Origin: Corylus avellana
Lineage: Eukaryota > Streptophyta > Magnoliopsida > Fagales > Betulaceae
DNA length: 64,000 nucleotides
Direction: 5' to 3'
Assembly (NCBI RefSeq): GCF_901000735.1
Contig: NC_081541.1
Coordinates: 1,550,001-1,614,000 of the forward strand
Position numbers and translations under genes: made by a program. The notes below the pieces were generated by a model. It was not told the origin of the DNA and searched no databases. It worked only from the letters and a program-made list of their open reading frames with translations. Position 1 is the stretch's first letter. Each line of letters begins with the position of its first letter. This document shows positions 10,989 to 22,020 of this stretch, in pieces.

Positions 10989-11575
10989 GTGATAGGAGAA
11001 ATCCGGACAATAGCTGGAGGATTTTCAGGGGAAGGAGAGTCTAACCGCACAAGGAAGGCTCATGCGCGACAAGCAAGGAATCGACAGGTATTGACGGTCG
11101 AAAGGCCAATGAAGGTTCAGAAGAAAAAGTCCTTAGTGATTAGATTCTTGGATAAAGACTATGAAGGAATATCTGGCTCCCATACAGTGCTTTGGCAGTC
11201 ACCTTAGCGGTGGCCAGCCACAAAATGCACAGAATTCTAGTAGACAACGGGAGGTCAACTGACATTCTGTACCTACCAACTTTCAAACAACTCAGCATAG
11301 GCCAAGAGAAAGTTGGGGAAGCAAAGTTCCCGCTGATGGGATTCACGAGAGAACAAGTTCAACCAGTTGGCACCATTGATCTCCAGGTGACAACCGGTAC
11401 TGTCCTTAATCAAGCGACAATAATGGTGAGATTTTTGCTAATTGACCGGCTTTCAGTATATAACGCCATCATCGGCAGAGCGGCACTCAACGAACTCTAG
11501 GCAATAACTTCAACCCCACACTTGAAGATGAAGTTTCCTACTGATCACGGGGACGGGGAAGTCAAAGGAGACTAG
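10989..11575 (+). pseudogene. Ty3/gypsy aspartic protease remnant
   Basis: Two frames in different phase (10989-11207 and 11192-11500), then a stop, then the same homology resuming to about 11575, carry a plant retroviral-type aspartic protease. The active-site region reads ILVDNGRSTDILY, followed by a LMGF block and, near the end, YNAIIGRAALN, a pattern typical of Tat-group gypsy elements. At least one frameshift near 11200 and stops at about 11500 and 11575 break it. No reverse transcriptase or integrase follows, so the rest of pol is deleted. Confidence 0.75.
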
Positions 11576-11879
11576 TGTGCAGCCCGCCAATGTTACAATG
11601 TGACCATGAAAGGTGTCCCCGAAAAAGCTACTCCTGGGATCGGGTGTAGCAGTGGCGAGAAATAGCAAGGAATGTGGAGCATCTGAAGAACTACTATCAG
11701 TAGTACACCCATGGTTTGGTTTATTTATGCTTTTATTATCTGATTGTCTTTCAATAATAAATTTGATTTGAATAAAGAGTAATGCTAATTTAAGCATCGA
11801 AGTGTCCCTAGTCCCCAGGAGACCCCTTTGACAATTACTCTTTGGTAGATAGCATAAGGAGAAAATCTTGGACAAAAAC

Positions 11880-13200
11880 AAGGAGCTGCCCCAAGGTGAA
11901 CGGGGAACAAATGTTAGTTTGTCAAAAGATTCATATATCATGGTTGGAGATTATCCTGCAAGTTAAAGCTTAGTTTGTCAAGCGGGATTCAAATAAGAAC
12001 CAGGTATATCACCCCCGAATATTTCAAAGAACAAGGTATATCACCCCTGGATATTTCTAAGAACCAGGTATATCACCCCCGGATATTTCAAAGAAGAACC
12101 GAGAATATCACCCCGGATATTTGAAAGAAGAATCGGGTATATCATCCCCCGGATATTTCAAAGAAGAATCGGGTATGTCACCCCCGGATATGTCAAAGAA
12201 AGAACCATGTATGGCCCCCTGGATATGTCAAAGAAGAACCGGATATGTCACTCACAGATATGTCAAAGAAGAACCAGGCATGTCACCCCCAGATATGTCA
12301 CCACCGGAGACAAGGAAAAAACCTTGGGGAAAAACAAGAATAGGGAGACAACCTTCTAAAATAAGGACAAGGAGAAAACCTTGGGTAAAAACAATCAACG
12401 AGAGACAACCTGGCAACAAACAAGGACAAGGAAAAAACCTTGGGCAAAAACAAGAATAGTGAGACAACCCTCTAAAACCAGGACAAGGAGACAACCTTGG
12501 GCAAAAAATAATTAACGAGAGACAACCCGGGCAATAAACAAGAAGACTCATCCCCAGCAACATGGAGACAACCTTGGGTAAAAACAAGTAACGGGAGACA
12601 ACCCAGTAAAAAACAAGATAACCTTGGGCAAAAACAATTAACAAGAGACAACCCGGTAAAAAACAAGAAGCATGCCTAGAGACAGGGAGAAAACCCTAGC
12701 CAAAAACCCAAGACTAACAGGGAGCAAAATGTTAGTCTGTTGAAAAACTTATAAATCATTATTAGTAGATTATTGTACAGGTTTATTCCTGGAGACAATG
12801 AGAAAACCTTGGACAAAAACTAGAAGATTCACAGAGATAAGGAGAAAACCTTGGACAAAAACAAGGAATCACCCCAAGGCGAATCGGGAACAAAGGTTAG
12901 TTTGTTGAAAGGCTTGTGAATTATTGTTTGGAGATTATTACGCAGGTTCGGAGCCTAGTTTGTCAAAACGGGCATTTGAGAGAGAACTGGGCATGATCCT
13001 CGGGTGTCTCAAGGATATGACAGACTTAACCTCCGGGCAAAGGAAAGAGTTGGGGGTGCTCCCGACAACAAAGAGACAAAGAGAAAACCTTGGACAAAAA
13101 CAAGAAATTACCCCAAGGCGAACGAGGAACAAAGGTTAGTTTGTCGAAAAACTTATAAATTAATGCTTAAAGGTTATTGTGCATATTTGGATTATCTTGA
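11880..13200. repeat. Complex minisatellites in the gypsy internal region
   Basis: Three repeat types follow one another. 11995-12300 has about ten units of roughly 30 bp with AAGAACCAGGTATATCACCCC-like cores. 12300-12880 has many units built on ACAACCTTGGGCAAAAACAA or AGAAAACCTTGGG. A longer unit with GTTAGTTTGT and AAACTTATAAATTA recurs near 11911, 12740, 12895 and 13133. Open frames on both strands here are repeat artefacts. Such arrays are known from non-coding regions of Tat-type gypsy elements. Confidence 0.8.
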
Positions 13201-13465
13201 TGACATGGAGAGAGACCTACGCATGATCCTCGGGTATCTCGGAACTAGGACGGATTTAACCTCCGGGCAAAGGATAGGGCTGGGGGGTGCTCCCGGGAAC
13301 TTAGGCGATGCCAAAAACAGAGCTGAAGAGCTCCAACTGACAAGCTCAAAGCACACTCACTAGGGAGACACGAGTCTCGAAAAAAGTCAAACAACAAGCT
13401 GTCAGAAGGCTTTGACTAAATTCCCATTACTCAAGTACCTTGGTTAAGGGAATTGGAGGGTAACT

Positions 13466-14018
13466 ATTGGGAATAAATTCACACTACAAGCCCACCAAAT
13501 TCTGGGCCCAATGGCCAAGGAATGGTCCATAAAGATATTAATTAAATAGCAAGGGCTATTTAATTAATTAATAGTCTTATAATATCTCTACATAATATCT
13601 GTTGAAGGTTTATTTCTACATGATAGCTGTTGAGTTCTATCGCAACTATGGACTCCCAATACAACTCAAATAAGAAGAGCTAGTTCAAGCCTACTTCTAT
13701 AGCCTAGGCCTATAAATAGGCCCCTACGCAAGATACTAGAGGAGGATGAAATATTCTCTCAGATCTTGAATAATCTACTATCTTCTTCTCATATTCTCTC
13801 TCAGAGCTTAATTAGTCGCTTTGAGCGTATGAAATTATTGTGCGTTGAAGTGCAATATTTCTCTTAGAAATTTTCTAATTTTGGCATCGGAGTGTCCCTG
13901 GTTCTTTAGACAACTCCTTTGCCAATATTGCTTTTTTGTAGTGATTTGGAGTGCTGGACGACGACGTATTGAAGACCCCAAAGAAAGCGCATTTACTGTG
14001 TTGAAAACTGTTATAACA
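13466..14018 (+). mobile_element. 3' LTR of the Ty3/gypsy element
   Basis: This 553-bp LTR starts ATTGGGAATAA after a GGAGGGTAACT purine-rich tract and ends TATAACA. It is followed by ATAAT (14019-14023), which repeats the bases before the 5' LTR. It contains a TATA-like CCTATAAATAGG box (about 13709-13720). It carries no hAT insertion and so gives the empty site for 8740-9497. Confidence 0.85.
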
Positions 14019-14023
14019 ATAAT

Positions 14024-14379
14024 AATAAATTAATTGATTAAAAAAAAAAAGAAGAAAGAAAGAAAATAGGAGGAGAGTAATTGGCTTATCTTGTGGAACC
14101 TCAATATCAAGGTTTTGATCAACGTGCAAGTTTTACTAAGGTTTGAATTTTTATTCTTCTTTTTACTTTGACTTCTTATCTCTGGACTTCCCCCCATGTA
14201 ATTAATTACAATGGTTTGAGGTTGGTTAAATAAGACAATACTTAATATGAATAATATCTATCTATTATATTGAAAAATATGGTGAAAAATATGGCAAGAA
14301 ATCCATTCTAATATTTAAAATGAAGAGAAATTGATATTTATTCCTGAAATATGGTGAAGTGTCAACATGATTTGATTAA
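14024..14379 (+). other. CNGC-array spacer, left half
   Basis: Homologous to the DNA downstream of CNGC gene A (about 26556-27180). Shared blocks include CGTGCAAGTTTTACTA, GTTAAATAAGACAATACT and TCTATTATATTGAAAAATAT. The homology resumes after the copia element at 19608. So a CNGC 3' end once lay to the left, and the array formerly extended further in this direction. This copy lacks the MITE found at 26765-27075. Confidence 0.8.
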
Positions 14380-14747
14380 TGAAAATAAATGGATGCTCCC
14401 TTGAATATTTTGGAGGTCCATGTTGTCTTATTTATAATATATGATTACAGTGTTGGTCTTACATTATACATGACAAGTGCTCATATATGGGAACTAGTTA
14501 TGACCGTATATACATATGAAAGGATTGGATATCCATACATATGAATAGATATGCGTTGTGCAATATATGGAAGGAGCCGTTAGGTAGAGCTCACAAGGAA
14601 ATAAGTTTCATATAGCCGTTAGAGGAGAATCTCCTTATAGCTGTTGGAGAAGAGTAACACCTTGAACATTATACAGTTGTCGTGGGATCCCGTGATTGGT
14701 GTTGTGTGTATGTACCATGAGCTGGAATCATAGTGTACTTGCTTACA
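14380..14747 (-). mobile_element. Ty1/copia 3' LTR (minus-strand element)
   Basis: This 368-bp LTR reads on the minus strand from TGTAAGCAAGTAC to TATTTTCA. It matches the other LTR (19231-19602) along its full length with scattered differences. It is followed on the plus-strand left side by ATTAA (14375-14379), the same five bases that follow the other LTR. Next to it at 14748-14760 is the polypurine tract (minus GCTTGTGGGGGGC). Confidence 0.92.
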
Positions 14748-15463
14748 GCCCCCCACAAGCTAATGGAGGAGCTAAGCACCATAATCTTGTCACGAAGAAA
14801 AAGGAAACGAGAGGAGGTGAGACCTTTGGTGAAGATATCAGCGAGTTGGTCATGAGTGGACAAGTAGTGCACCGAGATATCTTTATTGAGAACCTTCTCG
14901 CGGATAAAATGGTAATCCAGTTCAATATGCTTTGTCTAGGCATGATAAATGGGATTGGAGGCAAGAGCTAAGGCACCAAGATTGTCACACCATATTTTAG
15001 GAACAATTGGCAAGGGAACATGGAGTTCCTTAAAGAGCATACAGAGCCAATAAAGTTCGGCAGTGAGCATGGCCAAAGCTCTTTATTCGGCTTCAATAGA
15101 GGAACGAGACACGATATGTTGCTTCTTTGCACACCAAGGGATCAAAGACGGGCCAAAGAAAACACCAAAGCCGGTTGTGGATCGGCGATCATCTGGGTTA
15201 CCAGCCCAATCATAGTCACAAAAAGTCGCTAAATAGTGTGGGCCTTTTGAAAAACGAAGAAAATGATTGGGCGTACCCTTCAGGTAGCGAAGGACTCACT
15301 TAGTAGCTATCCAATGTAGAGTGGTTGGAGAGTGTAAATGTTGACAGAGTTGATTAACAGAGTAGGCGATGTCAGGTCGAGTAAGAGTACAATATTGTAA
15401 GGCACTGACTACCTGACTATAGATGCTGGGGTGGGGTAGGGGGTCGCCAGCTGAGGAAGAAAG
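14748..15463 (-). pseudogene. Copia RNase H region, broken
   Basis: The minus-strand segment between the reverse transcriptase and the 3' LTR contains the usual copia end motif (STHDQLADIFTKGL, in the frame ending 14669-14872). Stops and shifts upstream prevent a continuous RNase H frame. It is part of the pol polyprotein and degrades the RNA strand of RNA-DNA hybrids in intact elements. Confidence 0.7.
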
Positions 15464-16192
15464 CTATGAGTGTGACACACATGGAGCTGAGTAAGGCTTT
15501 GCTCCAACCATTCCAGTTTTGTGAAGGAGATCTGTGATGTACTTGGTTTGTCGTAGATGGAGCTGAGTGGGAGTGCGAGCAACCTCAATACCTAAGAAAA
15601 ACGTTAAGTCACCAAGGCCTTTTAAAGGAAATTCTTGTTGTAGAGCATGGATGAGGGATGAAATGGCAGCCTTGTTATTTCCTGTGACTAAGATATCATC
15701 AACGTAAACAAGTAAGAAAATTACAACATTGTTTGATTGAAAAATAAAAAGTGAGGAATCAACCAAGGAGCCCACAAAACCTAGATGCTGCAAAGAAAGA
15801 GATAGTCGATTGAACCATGCCCGAGGTGCTTGGTTAAGGCCATATAAGGCCTTATGGAGTTTGCAAACAAAGGTAGGGTGATGGGGATCCATAAATCCTT
15901 GAGGTTGCTCCATAAAGACATCTTCATTGAGAGTACCATGCAAAAAGGCATTTGAGACATCGAGTTGCTTGATGTTCCAGTCAAATTAAACAGCAAGAGC
16001 CAGTACAAGTCAGATAGTAGCTAGTTTAATCACTGGACTGAATGTCTCAGTGTAGTCAATGCCACTTCTTTGATCAAATCCTTTAGCCACAAGACGGGCT
16101 TTACATCTGTCGATAGTGCCATTAGGTTTTCTTTTAATTTTATAAACCCATTTATTGCGGATCAGGTTTTGGACATAAAGTCCGGGTGCCAT
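15464..16192 (-). pseudogene. Copia reverse transcriptase, broken
   Basis: Two minus-strand frames (16010-16192 and 15464-15943) hold an RVT_2-type reverse transcriptase. The first has the [13 protein letters not shown] and [10 protein letters not shown] blocks. The second has KLHKALYGLNQAPRAW and the catalytic YVDDILVTG. A stop or shift lies between them (about 15944-16009), so no single product can be made. Order and motifs are typical of Ty1/copia, with reverse transcriptase after integrase. Confidence 0.9.
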
Positions 16193-16927
16193 TTTTTATA
16201 AGGGCCTCATACTCTTGCTACATAGCCAAACGCCATTCAGGTGCTAAGTTGGCTTGGTTGAAACGGGTGGCCTTAATCTCGGGAAAGACAACACTCAAGG
16301 CTTCGAAAGGATGTTTGGTACAATAGTGAAGGGTATAATCGGGGAAGGTCTTGGGTTTAATGGAGCCTATGCGGGACCTAATAGTCATGGGATGTAGGGG
16401 TTGAATTGAAGTAGAAGGAGGTATAAATGGTTGGGAGGGAGGTGTCTGATGTGGGGGTGGAATGTGAGTGGACGAGTGGTAATATAGGATGGAGTCAACT
16501 GATGGGGAGCTTGAGGGAAAAGGATAAGATGGGGACCTAGTAGGTGTGGATTAGTGTATAGGAGTAATTGTGGCAGGTGGATTGGGTGGGGACCTAGTTG
16601 GTGAATTTGGAGGATTTTGGGAAGATGATGTTTCCAGTTGGTGGGAGGGAATAGGTGTGTCTGAGTGTGGTGAGGTGTTGAAATTTAAATTAAAGTCAGG
16701 GAGTGAGATGAGAGAAGGTACTTGGGTCGGAGCAATCCTGGAAGGAGACAGAGAAGTTGGTTGTGTATCCTTGGCTGAAAAAAATCCTTCATCAAACACA
16801 ACATGTCGTGACACATACACTCTTTTTGAAATAGGATCAAGGCACCTATAACCATGTTAGTTAGAGCTGTAGCCAAGAAAGATGCACATTTTGCTACGAA
16901 AGCTAAGTTTATGCGTAGAATATGGTC
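16193..16927 (-). pseudogene. Copia integrase C-terminal region, decayed
   Basis: The minus frame at 16551-16820 begins with YVSRHVVFDEGFF, the block that follows the integrase core in plant copia elements. A variable serine/proline-rich linker comes before the reverse transcriptase. Other parts are in different frames. Confidence 0.7.
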
Positions 16928-18097
16928 TTAGCAAGGGATAACAAGCACACCCAAATACTCGTAAAATGGAATAATCAGTTTTCTTTTGAAACAATTTAAA
17001 ATATGGAGACATGTGTTTAAGGATGGATGATGCCATGATGGTAACCGTTTAATTAAATAAATGGTAGTTTGAAAAGCATCTATCCAAAAACGAGTATTTA
17101 GGTGGGATTGTGCTAAAAGAGAAAGACCAACTTCCATAATATGCCTATGCTTGCGTTCTAAAATACCATTTTGTTCAGGAGTGTGTGGACATGTTACCTT
17201 ATGATAAATACCATGTGTGGTTAAAAAAGATGTAAATTGACGTGACATGTATTCACCACCCCTATCACTTTGAAATTGTTTGATTGTGCACAAAAATAAA
17301 TTCTCAACAAGATTTTTAAATTGAATAAAATAATTAAAGACATTTGATTTCTGATGGAGAGGGTACATCCAACTAAATCGTGAATAATCATCAATAAAAA
17401 TGACATAATATTGATAACCATTAGTGGATATAATTGGTGAGGACCATACATCAGAGTGAATGAGTTGAAGGGGTGAAATAGACTCACAGGTAGACTCAGT
17501 GAAAGGTAATTTCTTGCCTTTTCCTAATTGACATGAAGAGCAAAGGTGGATTTTAACTAAAGTGTCAGAAATAGGGAGACTTTGAGATGTGACTAGGCGA
17601 TGAACAATAGGATCAGCCGGATGTCCAAGATGTGAGTGCCACACATCAAATGTGGCCTTTATTCCTAGAAAGGCGGTGAGACCATGACATTTATTCAATG
17701 TGGTTCTTTTCAAGTAGATTGGATACAAACCAGCTTCACTTGGTCCTTCCAAGAGTGTTGCTCCCGTTAGAATGTCCTTAATAAAATAAGAAGACCCAAT
17801 TAGTATGAAATAACAATGATTATCAATGCAAAAGCGATTAATTGATAATAGATTGGCATAGACTTTTGGGCAATGTAAAATATTTTTCAAGACAATATTT
17901 GAAAAAGGAGTTTGAAAAGTGGATGAACCTGTGTTTTGGATTTGCAATCCATTACCATTACTTACTGCCATAGTTTCATCGCCTTGGAAAGGTTGTTGGA
18001 TAGAAAGATTTTCAAGCTCAGAGGTAATGTGAGCATTAGCCCCACTATCTGCGAACCAAGGTTGCTCATCTTGATAAATATTGGATTGTGCCACCAT
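16928..18097 (-). pseudogene. Copia protease and integrase core (389-aa open frame)
   Basis: This is the longest open frame in the window. Near its start is the aspartic protease active site DSGANAHIT. A GAG-pre-integrase zinc-binding region follows (WHSHLGHP ... CSSCQLGK), then the integrase core with SDVW, SDRGGEY and the EQNGILERKHRHI block, which together give the D-D-E triad. It ends by frameshift after the core, so it cannot continue into reverse transcriptase. In an intact element this polyprotein part processes the products and inserts the cDNA. Confidence 0.92.
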
Positions 18098-19151
18098 AAT
18101 AGTTAATTGTGAAGGTGGATGTCTGCCTTAATAGGCATAGTCCATCCTATGGTAATAATCCAAGGCACGATGATTGGATTTGCCACAAATTTGACAAGGT
18201 GACCTTGGAGAAGTACCATGGAAAAATTGATGTAGAGGTTTAATCTGCTGTTGTGAGAATCGGACCTGCTGGTTTGAGACTTGTGAATAAGGGAAATTGA
18301 TGGGCTGCTGCGAATGTGAAGGATAGTGTTGTTGTGGATATCTTGGTCCATGAAATTGGCTTTGAAAATTCCCTCTTGGAGGTCCTAGGCGGTATTGGGT
18401 GAACTTTGGTGGCCCACCATGTTTCTTTTTCTAATTGGATGAGATTGCTACTTGTTTTTGAATGAAGAAAGAAAACTTGCTAGCGTCGGATGTTATGGCT
18501 GAATTTTGATTTTCAATCAAAATTTCATGGGTCAGCAACTCAGCCTGAGAATCTTCAAAAGTTAAGTTTTTATCACTTGTAGTAAGGGAATAAAATGCGA
18601 CAAAAGTATTATATGAAGAATTTAAACTATTAAGAGTAAAAGAAATAAGATCCTTATCATCAATTTTATTTCCTATGATTGCCAATTGATCAGCCAAGGA
18701 TTTGGCTATACGAAGATATTTTGTGCAGGTTCGTGTACCCTACTGCAAAGTTTGAAGTTCTCGTTTCAGCTGGTTACATCTTGACCAAGATTTAGAAGCA
18801 AAGTTATTGGCAAGATGAGTCCACACTTGGCGTACAGTGGTCAACCCATAGACTATTGCCAACACGTTTTTCTGCCAAGGCGGTGTTGATCCAATTGAGA
18901 ATAAATTGATCATTCTTTTCCCACAAAGCATGAGCTGGGTTGGCAATTTCCTTTTCCTTGTCTGTTCGGTCAGTGACAAAGGGAGGGGGTGATAGTTCTG
19001 AGCCATCAATTATTCTCATTAACTCATGAGATTTGAGCAAAGGAACAATTTGAGTAAGCCAACTCATATAATTGTTGGGACCTTCCACTTTGACTTGAAC
19101 CATATGCATAATATTTGGTAGTGTAAAACTCGGAGCACCAGAGGAAGCCAT
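18098..19151 (-). pseudogene. Copia gag, frameshifted
   Basis: It starts at the ATG at 19151 (MASSGAPSF), about 70 bp inside the 5' LTR. It carries the copia gag domain in pieces: NNYMSWLTQI and WEKNDQFILNWI in one frame, VYGLTTVRQVWTHL in another, and then 18431-18697. A zinc knuckle CQICGKSNHRALDY (about 18155-18200) follows, in which the final cysteine is replaced by tyrosine. A TAA soon after separates it from the protease. In life gag forms the virus-like particle; this copy is inactive. Confidence 0.85.
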
Positions 19152-19217
19152 AAAAAAAAGAAAAAGAAAAAAAAAAAAAATTGATTGAGAAAAAAAAAAT
19201 TTGTGTAAGCTTAATAT

Positions 19218-19230
19218 GGCTATGATACCA
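19218..19230 (-). other. Copia primer-binding site
   Basis: The minus strand reads TGGTATCATAGCC directly after the 5' LTR's terminal TTCA. It matches the canonical TGGTATCAGAGCC initiator-tRNA site with one change. Confidence 0.9.
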
Positions 19231-19602
19231 TGAAAATAAATGGATGCGCACTTTAATATTTTGGAGATCCATATTGTCTTATTTATAATATACAATTACA
19301 GTGTTGGTCTTACATTATACGTACATGACAAGTGCTCATATATGGAAACTAGTTTTGACCATATATACATATGAAAGGAAGGGATATCCGTACATAAGAA
19401 TAGATACGCGTTGTTGAATATATAGAAGGAACCGTAAGGTAAAGCTCACAAGGAAATAAGTTTCATATAACCGTTAGAGGAGAATCTCCTTATAGCTTTT
19501 GGAGAAGAGTAACACCTTGAACATTATACAATTGTCGTGAAATCCCATGATTAGTGTTGTGTGTCTGGACCATGAGCTGGAATCATAGTGTACTTGCTTA
19601 CG
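19231..19602 (-). mobile_element. Ty1/copia 5' LTR (minus-strand element)
   Basis: This 372-bp partner of 14380-14747 is followed by ATTAA (19603-19607), the target duplication of 14375-14379. The outermost base has changed from the expected A to G (CG instead of CA). The full element is 14380-19602, 5.2 kb, the normal size for copia. Confidence 0.92.
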
Positions 19603-19607
19603 ATTAA

Positions 19608-19900
19608 TAACCTACTAGAAAAAATTGCAATATTCACATGCATTCTAAATCCACTTGCAATATTGCAATATTTATTACCAAATTGCATTTTCTGTCATAT
19701 TATTTTTATGGGAAGCCACCAAGTTTGACTTGTCCAGTACATGTTTACGGTACTAGCTAATAAAAAAACTACAAGTTTACAAAACTGCCACTTTTAGCTT
19801 ACCAACGTGATTTGGAAATATATTAAAATTTCATCGGTTGCTAAGAAAGGCAAAAAAGAATTAAAAAGAAATACTTGATAGATAGGTTCATTACCTATTT
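19608..19900 (+). other. CNGC-array spacer, right half
   Basis: It continues the spacer interrupted by the copia element. It matches about 27190-27455 downstream of gene A, including the CAAATTGCATTTTCTGTCAT and GGGAAGCCACCAA blocks. No gene is seen in it. Confidence 0.75.
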
Positions 19901-20340
19901 ACTGGTGCAAAATATTGATGTGACAGCTGTTTATTGGAGGGATAAAATGACGTACAGCTCCCTATTTGTGGGGCTTAAAGACAGCGTTTACTCCTTATCC
20001 TTTGGGATAAATAAAACTTTGTGCGGTCGGTAAGAAAAGAAATGTAATTAAAGAAAGACTTGAGGGATAGATTATAGTTAATGGTTGACTAAACTCGTAT
20101 CTATAAGATAGAAGAGCAAAAAAATTTTCACAGGTTAATCTAAAACCCTACAATAAGCTAGTCCACTGATCCCCGCCACTCTTTGCTTTGTCCAAAACCT
20201 GCTCTCGCTCGGTCCCTCGCTCGACTTTAAAAGGTTCAATTCACTCTTATATATATACACATATTCTCTTTCTCTCTTATCCATGCACATCATGCAGGTT
20301 ATTCACAATGATATGCTTTTTTGCTTCTGCACTGAAAAAA
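19900..20340 (+). pseudogene. Orphan B-type CNGC promoter and leader exon
   Basis: It matches the promoter and leader of gene B (about 27960-28390). Shared are GACAGCTGTTTATTGGAGGG, TAAAACTTTGT, CAGGTTAATCTAAAACCCTA and the leader CGCCACTCTTTGCTTT, ending at a splice-donor-like AAG/GTTCAATTC (about 20233). No coding exons follow. The next recognised unit is A-type DNA. It is a relic of a lost unit or a duplicated promoter. Confidence 0.7.
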
Positions 20341-20429
20341 GTTCATATTTTTTTCTAAGAATTTTGTGTTAGCTCAATTGACTAAAACCAAGCATAATGA
20401 AGTGGAGGTCACTAGTTCAAATCATTTTT

Positions 20430-20592
20430 CCCATCTTATATATATATATATATATATATATATCTTTTGTTATTCACTATGAGTAATTTTAGAAACCATA
20501 TTTTTATTTTTCTAAAGTTGATTTGGTCTAGAATTATCATTAAATCAAAATTTATTTGTAATTCATCTCAAATTTGATGATAATTTTTAAAA
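20430..20592 (+). repeat. Spacer block also found upstream of unit E
   Basis: It matches about 49930-50060: the TTATTCACTATGAGTAATTT and TAAATCAAAATTTATT blocks and CATCTCAAA. It includes a (TA)n microsatellite (20441-20463). It ends at the MITE insertion point. Confidence 0.75.
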
Positions 20593-21079
20593 GGGGAAAC
20601 TTCACTTTAAACCCTTGAATTACCACGCGATTCGACATACCCCCCTCCCCCCGACTTTGAAACTTCTCAATTTAGACTTCTGAACTTTCAATTACAATCA
20701 ATTTGAACCCATTTGTCAATTTTTGCCATTAAAATCCCTACAAAGAAAAATTACCCTTCAATTTTATTTTTATTAAAAAAATTGAAAAAAATGGGGGAAA
20801 AAAAAAGGGTCACAAGGTGGCTCAATCGTGGGTCACCTTGTGATTTTTTTAATAATATTTTAAAAAAAAAATAATAATTTGAATTTAAGGGAAAATCTGA
20901 AATTTTATAAAAAAAGTTAGGGGTATAAACGTTATTGTATCACTTTTAACGTTTAAAATTTGACGGAGTAGTTCAAATTTATTGGAATTTGAAAGTTCAG
21001 GGGTCCAAATTTAGAGATTTCAAAATTCAGGATATGTCAAATCACATGGTAGTTCAGGGGTTTAAAGTAAAGTTTCCCC
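20593..21079. mobile_element. MITE with long inverted repeats
   Basis: The termini GGGGAAACTTCACTTTAAAC and its inverted counterpart extend to about 33 bp with few mismatches. The core is AT-rich with GGGTCACAAGGTGG. It is flanked by TTTTAAAA on both sides (20585-20592 and 21080-21087). The homologous spacer at about 50040-50080 runs straight through the insertion site without it. Coding capacity is nil. The superfamily is unresolved; an 8-bp duplication would fit hAT. Confidence 0.88.
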
Positions 21080-21239
21080 TTTTAAAAATCATATCAACTT
21101 GAGAAAACAATTAAAAAAACTCTAAAAAATAACTAAAATAGAGAATAAAATATAAAATCTTTTAGAGAGTGTATATAGAAAAACAGTAACTAAATTTTTT
21201 TTTTTTTTTTTTTGGGGGGACCACCGGCTAACGTGGTTT

Positions 21240-21675
21240 CCGCCTCTGATTTTGCAGCCGCCAGCCGTTTTGATCAAGTGGACCCTTGGCAGTATACTAG
21301 AACAAGACCGGAGGGAATGTCTAGTACTATATCACTAACGTACTTTTCTTGTATTCCTTAATCATATTATTTTGCTGGGAAGTTGCTAAGTTCCTTTTGG
21401 TCTAGTCTGGCTGCGTTGACCTTGTAATATAATATGAACATCGAGTTTTCATCAGTTGCCCAGAAAGACTCGAAGGACGCCTGTGAAAAAAAAACAATAA
21501 AGAAAGACTTGAAGATAAAGGAATAAACATCTATAAATGCGCGCGGCAGTTGCTCTTGCTTATTAGTTGCAGCTGCATGCAGAGTAGTCTTAAATCCTAC
21601 AACAAATCCAATATTTGCTGCCACTCCGAATCACCATCATCTCCATTGCTCTCCTCGATCGATCGAGCTTATCAG
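21240..21675 (+). promoter_or_regulatory. Gene A promoter and 5' leader exon
   Basis: A block shared by several array units includes AAGTGGACCCTTGGCAGT (also upstream of E at about 50356) and the AAAGACT(C/T)GAAGGA(C/T) region. A TATA box (TATAAAT, 21532-21538) is followed by GCGCGGCAGTTGCTCTTG. The leader ends ATCAG/GTTCATTTC with a donor at 21676. The next leader acceptor, an AG in other units, reads CGG at 21939-21940, so gene A must use another acceptor, for instance TAGCAG at 21970-21975, or keep the intron. Confidence 0.65.
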
Positions 21676-22020
21676 GTTCATTTCATTATTGTTTATATAA
21701 TCTCTAAAGAGACACAAATTTAGAACTATATATTATTATTTGTTCTTATTACATTTCCTAGACAACCGGACTTGTTTGGCCCCTTTTGACCCATGAAGTA
21801 TCTATCTGATGCCAAGCATTAATGTTTTCTTGGTCTGAGTATTTCCATTGAGAATGCTATAAGTGATTTTTATCTGAGGTTGCACTTAGATTAATATGAT
21901 TGAAAGTGGTGTTTGTCTAATCCGTTTTCCAATTTTTCGGGAATCTAAACTCATACTTTTGTTGTTCTAATAGCAGTTGGTGGGTTAGGGCGTTGTATCG
22001 TACGTTTATAAGCTTTAGTT

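Noticed and set aside
12121..12644. Open frames in both directions
   Set aside because: Artefacts of tandem repeats inside the gypsy element.
20440..20463. (TA)n runs here and near 36416, 36655, 37020, 49650 and 63950 as regulatory sites
   Set aside because: They are simple microsatellites in introns or spacers with no conserved position relative to transcription starts.
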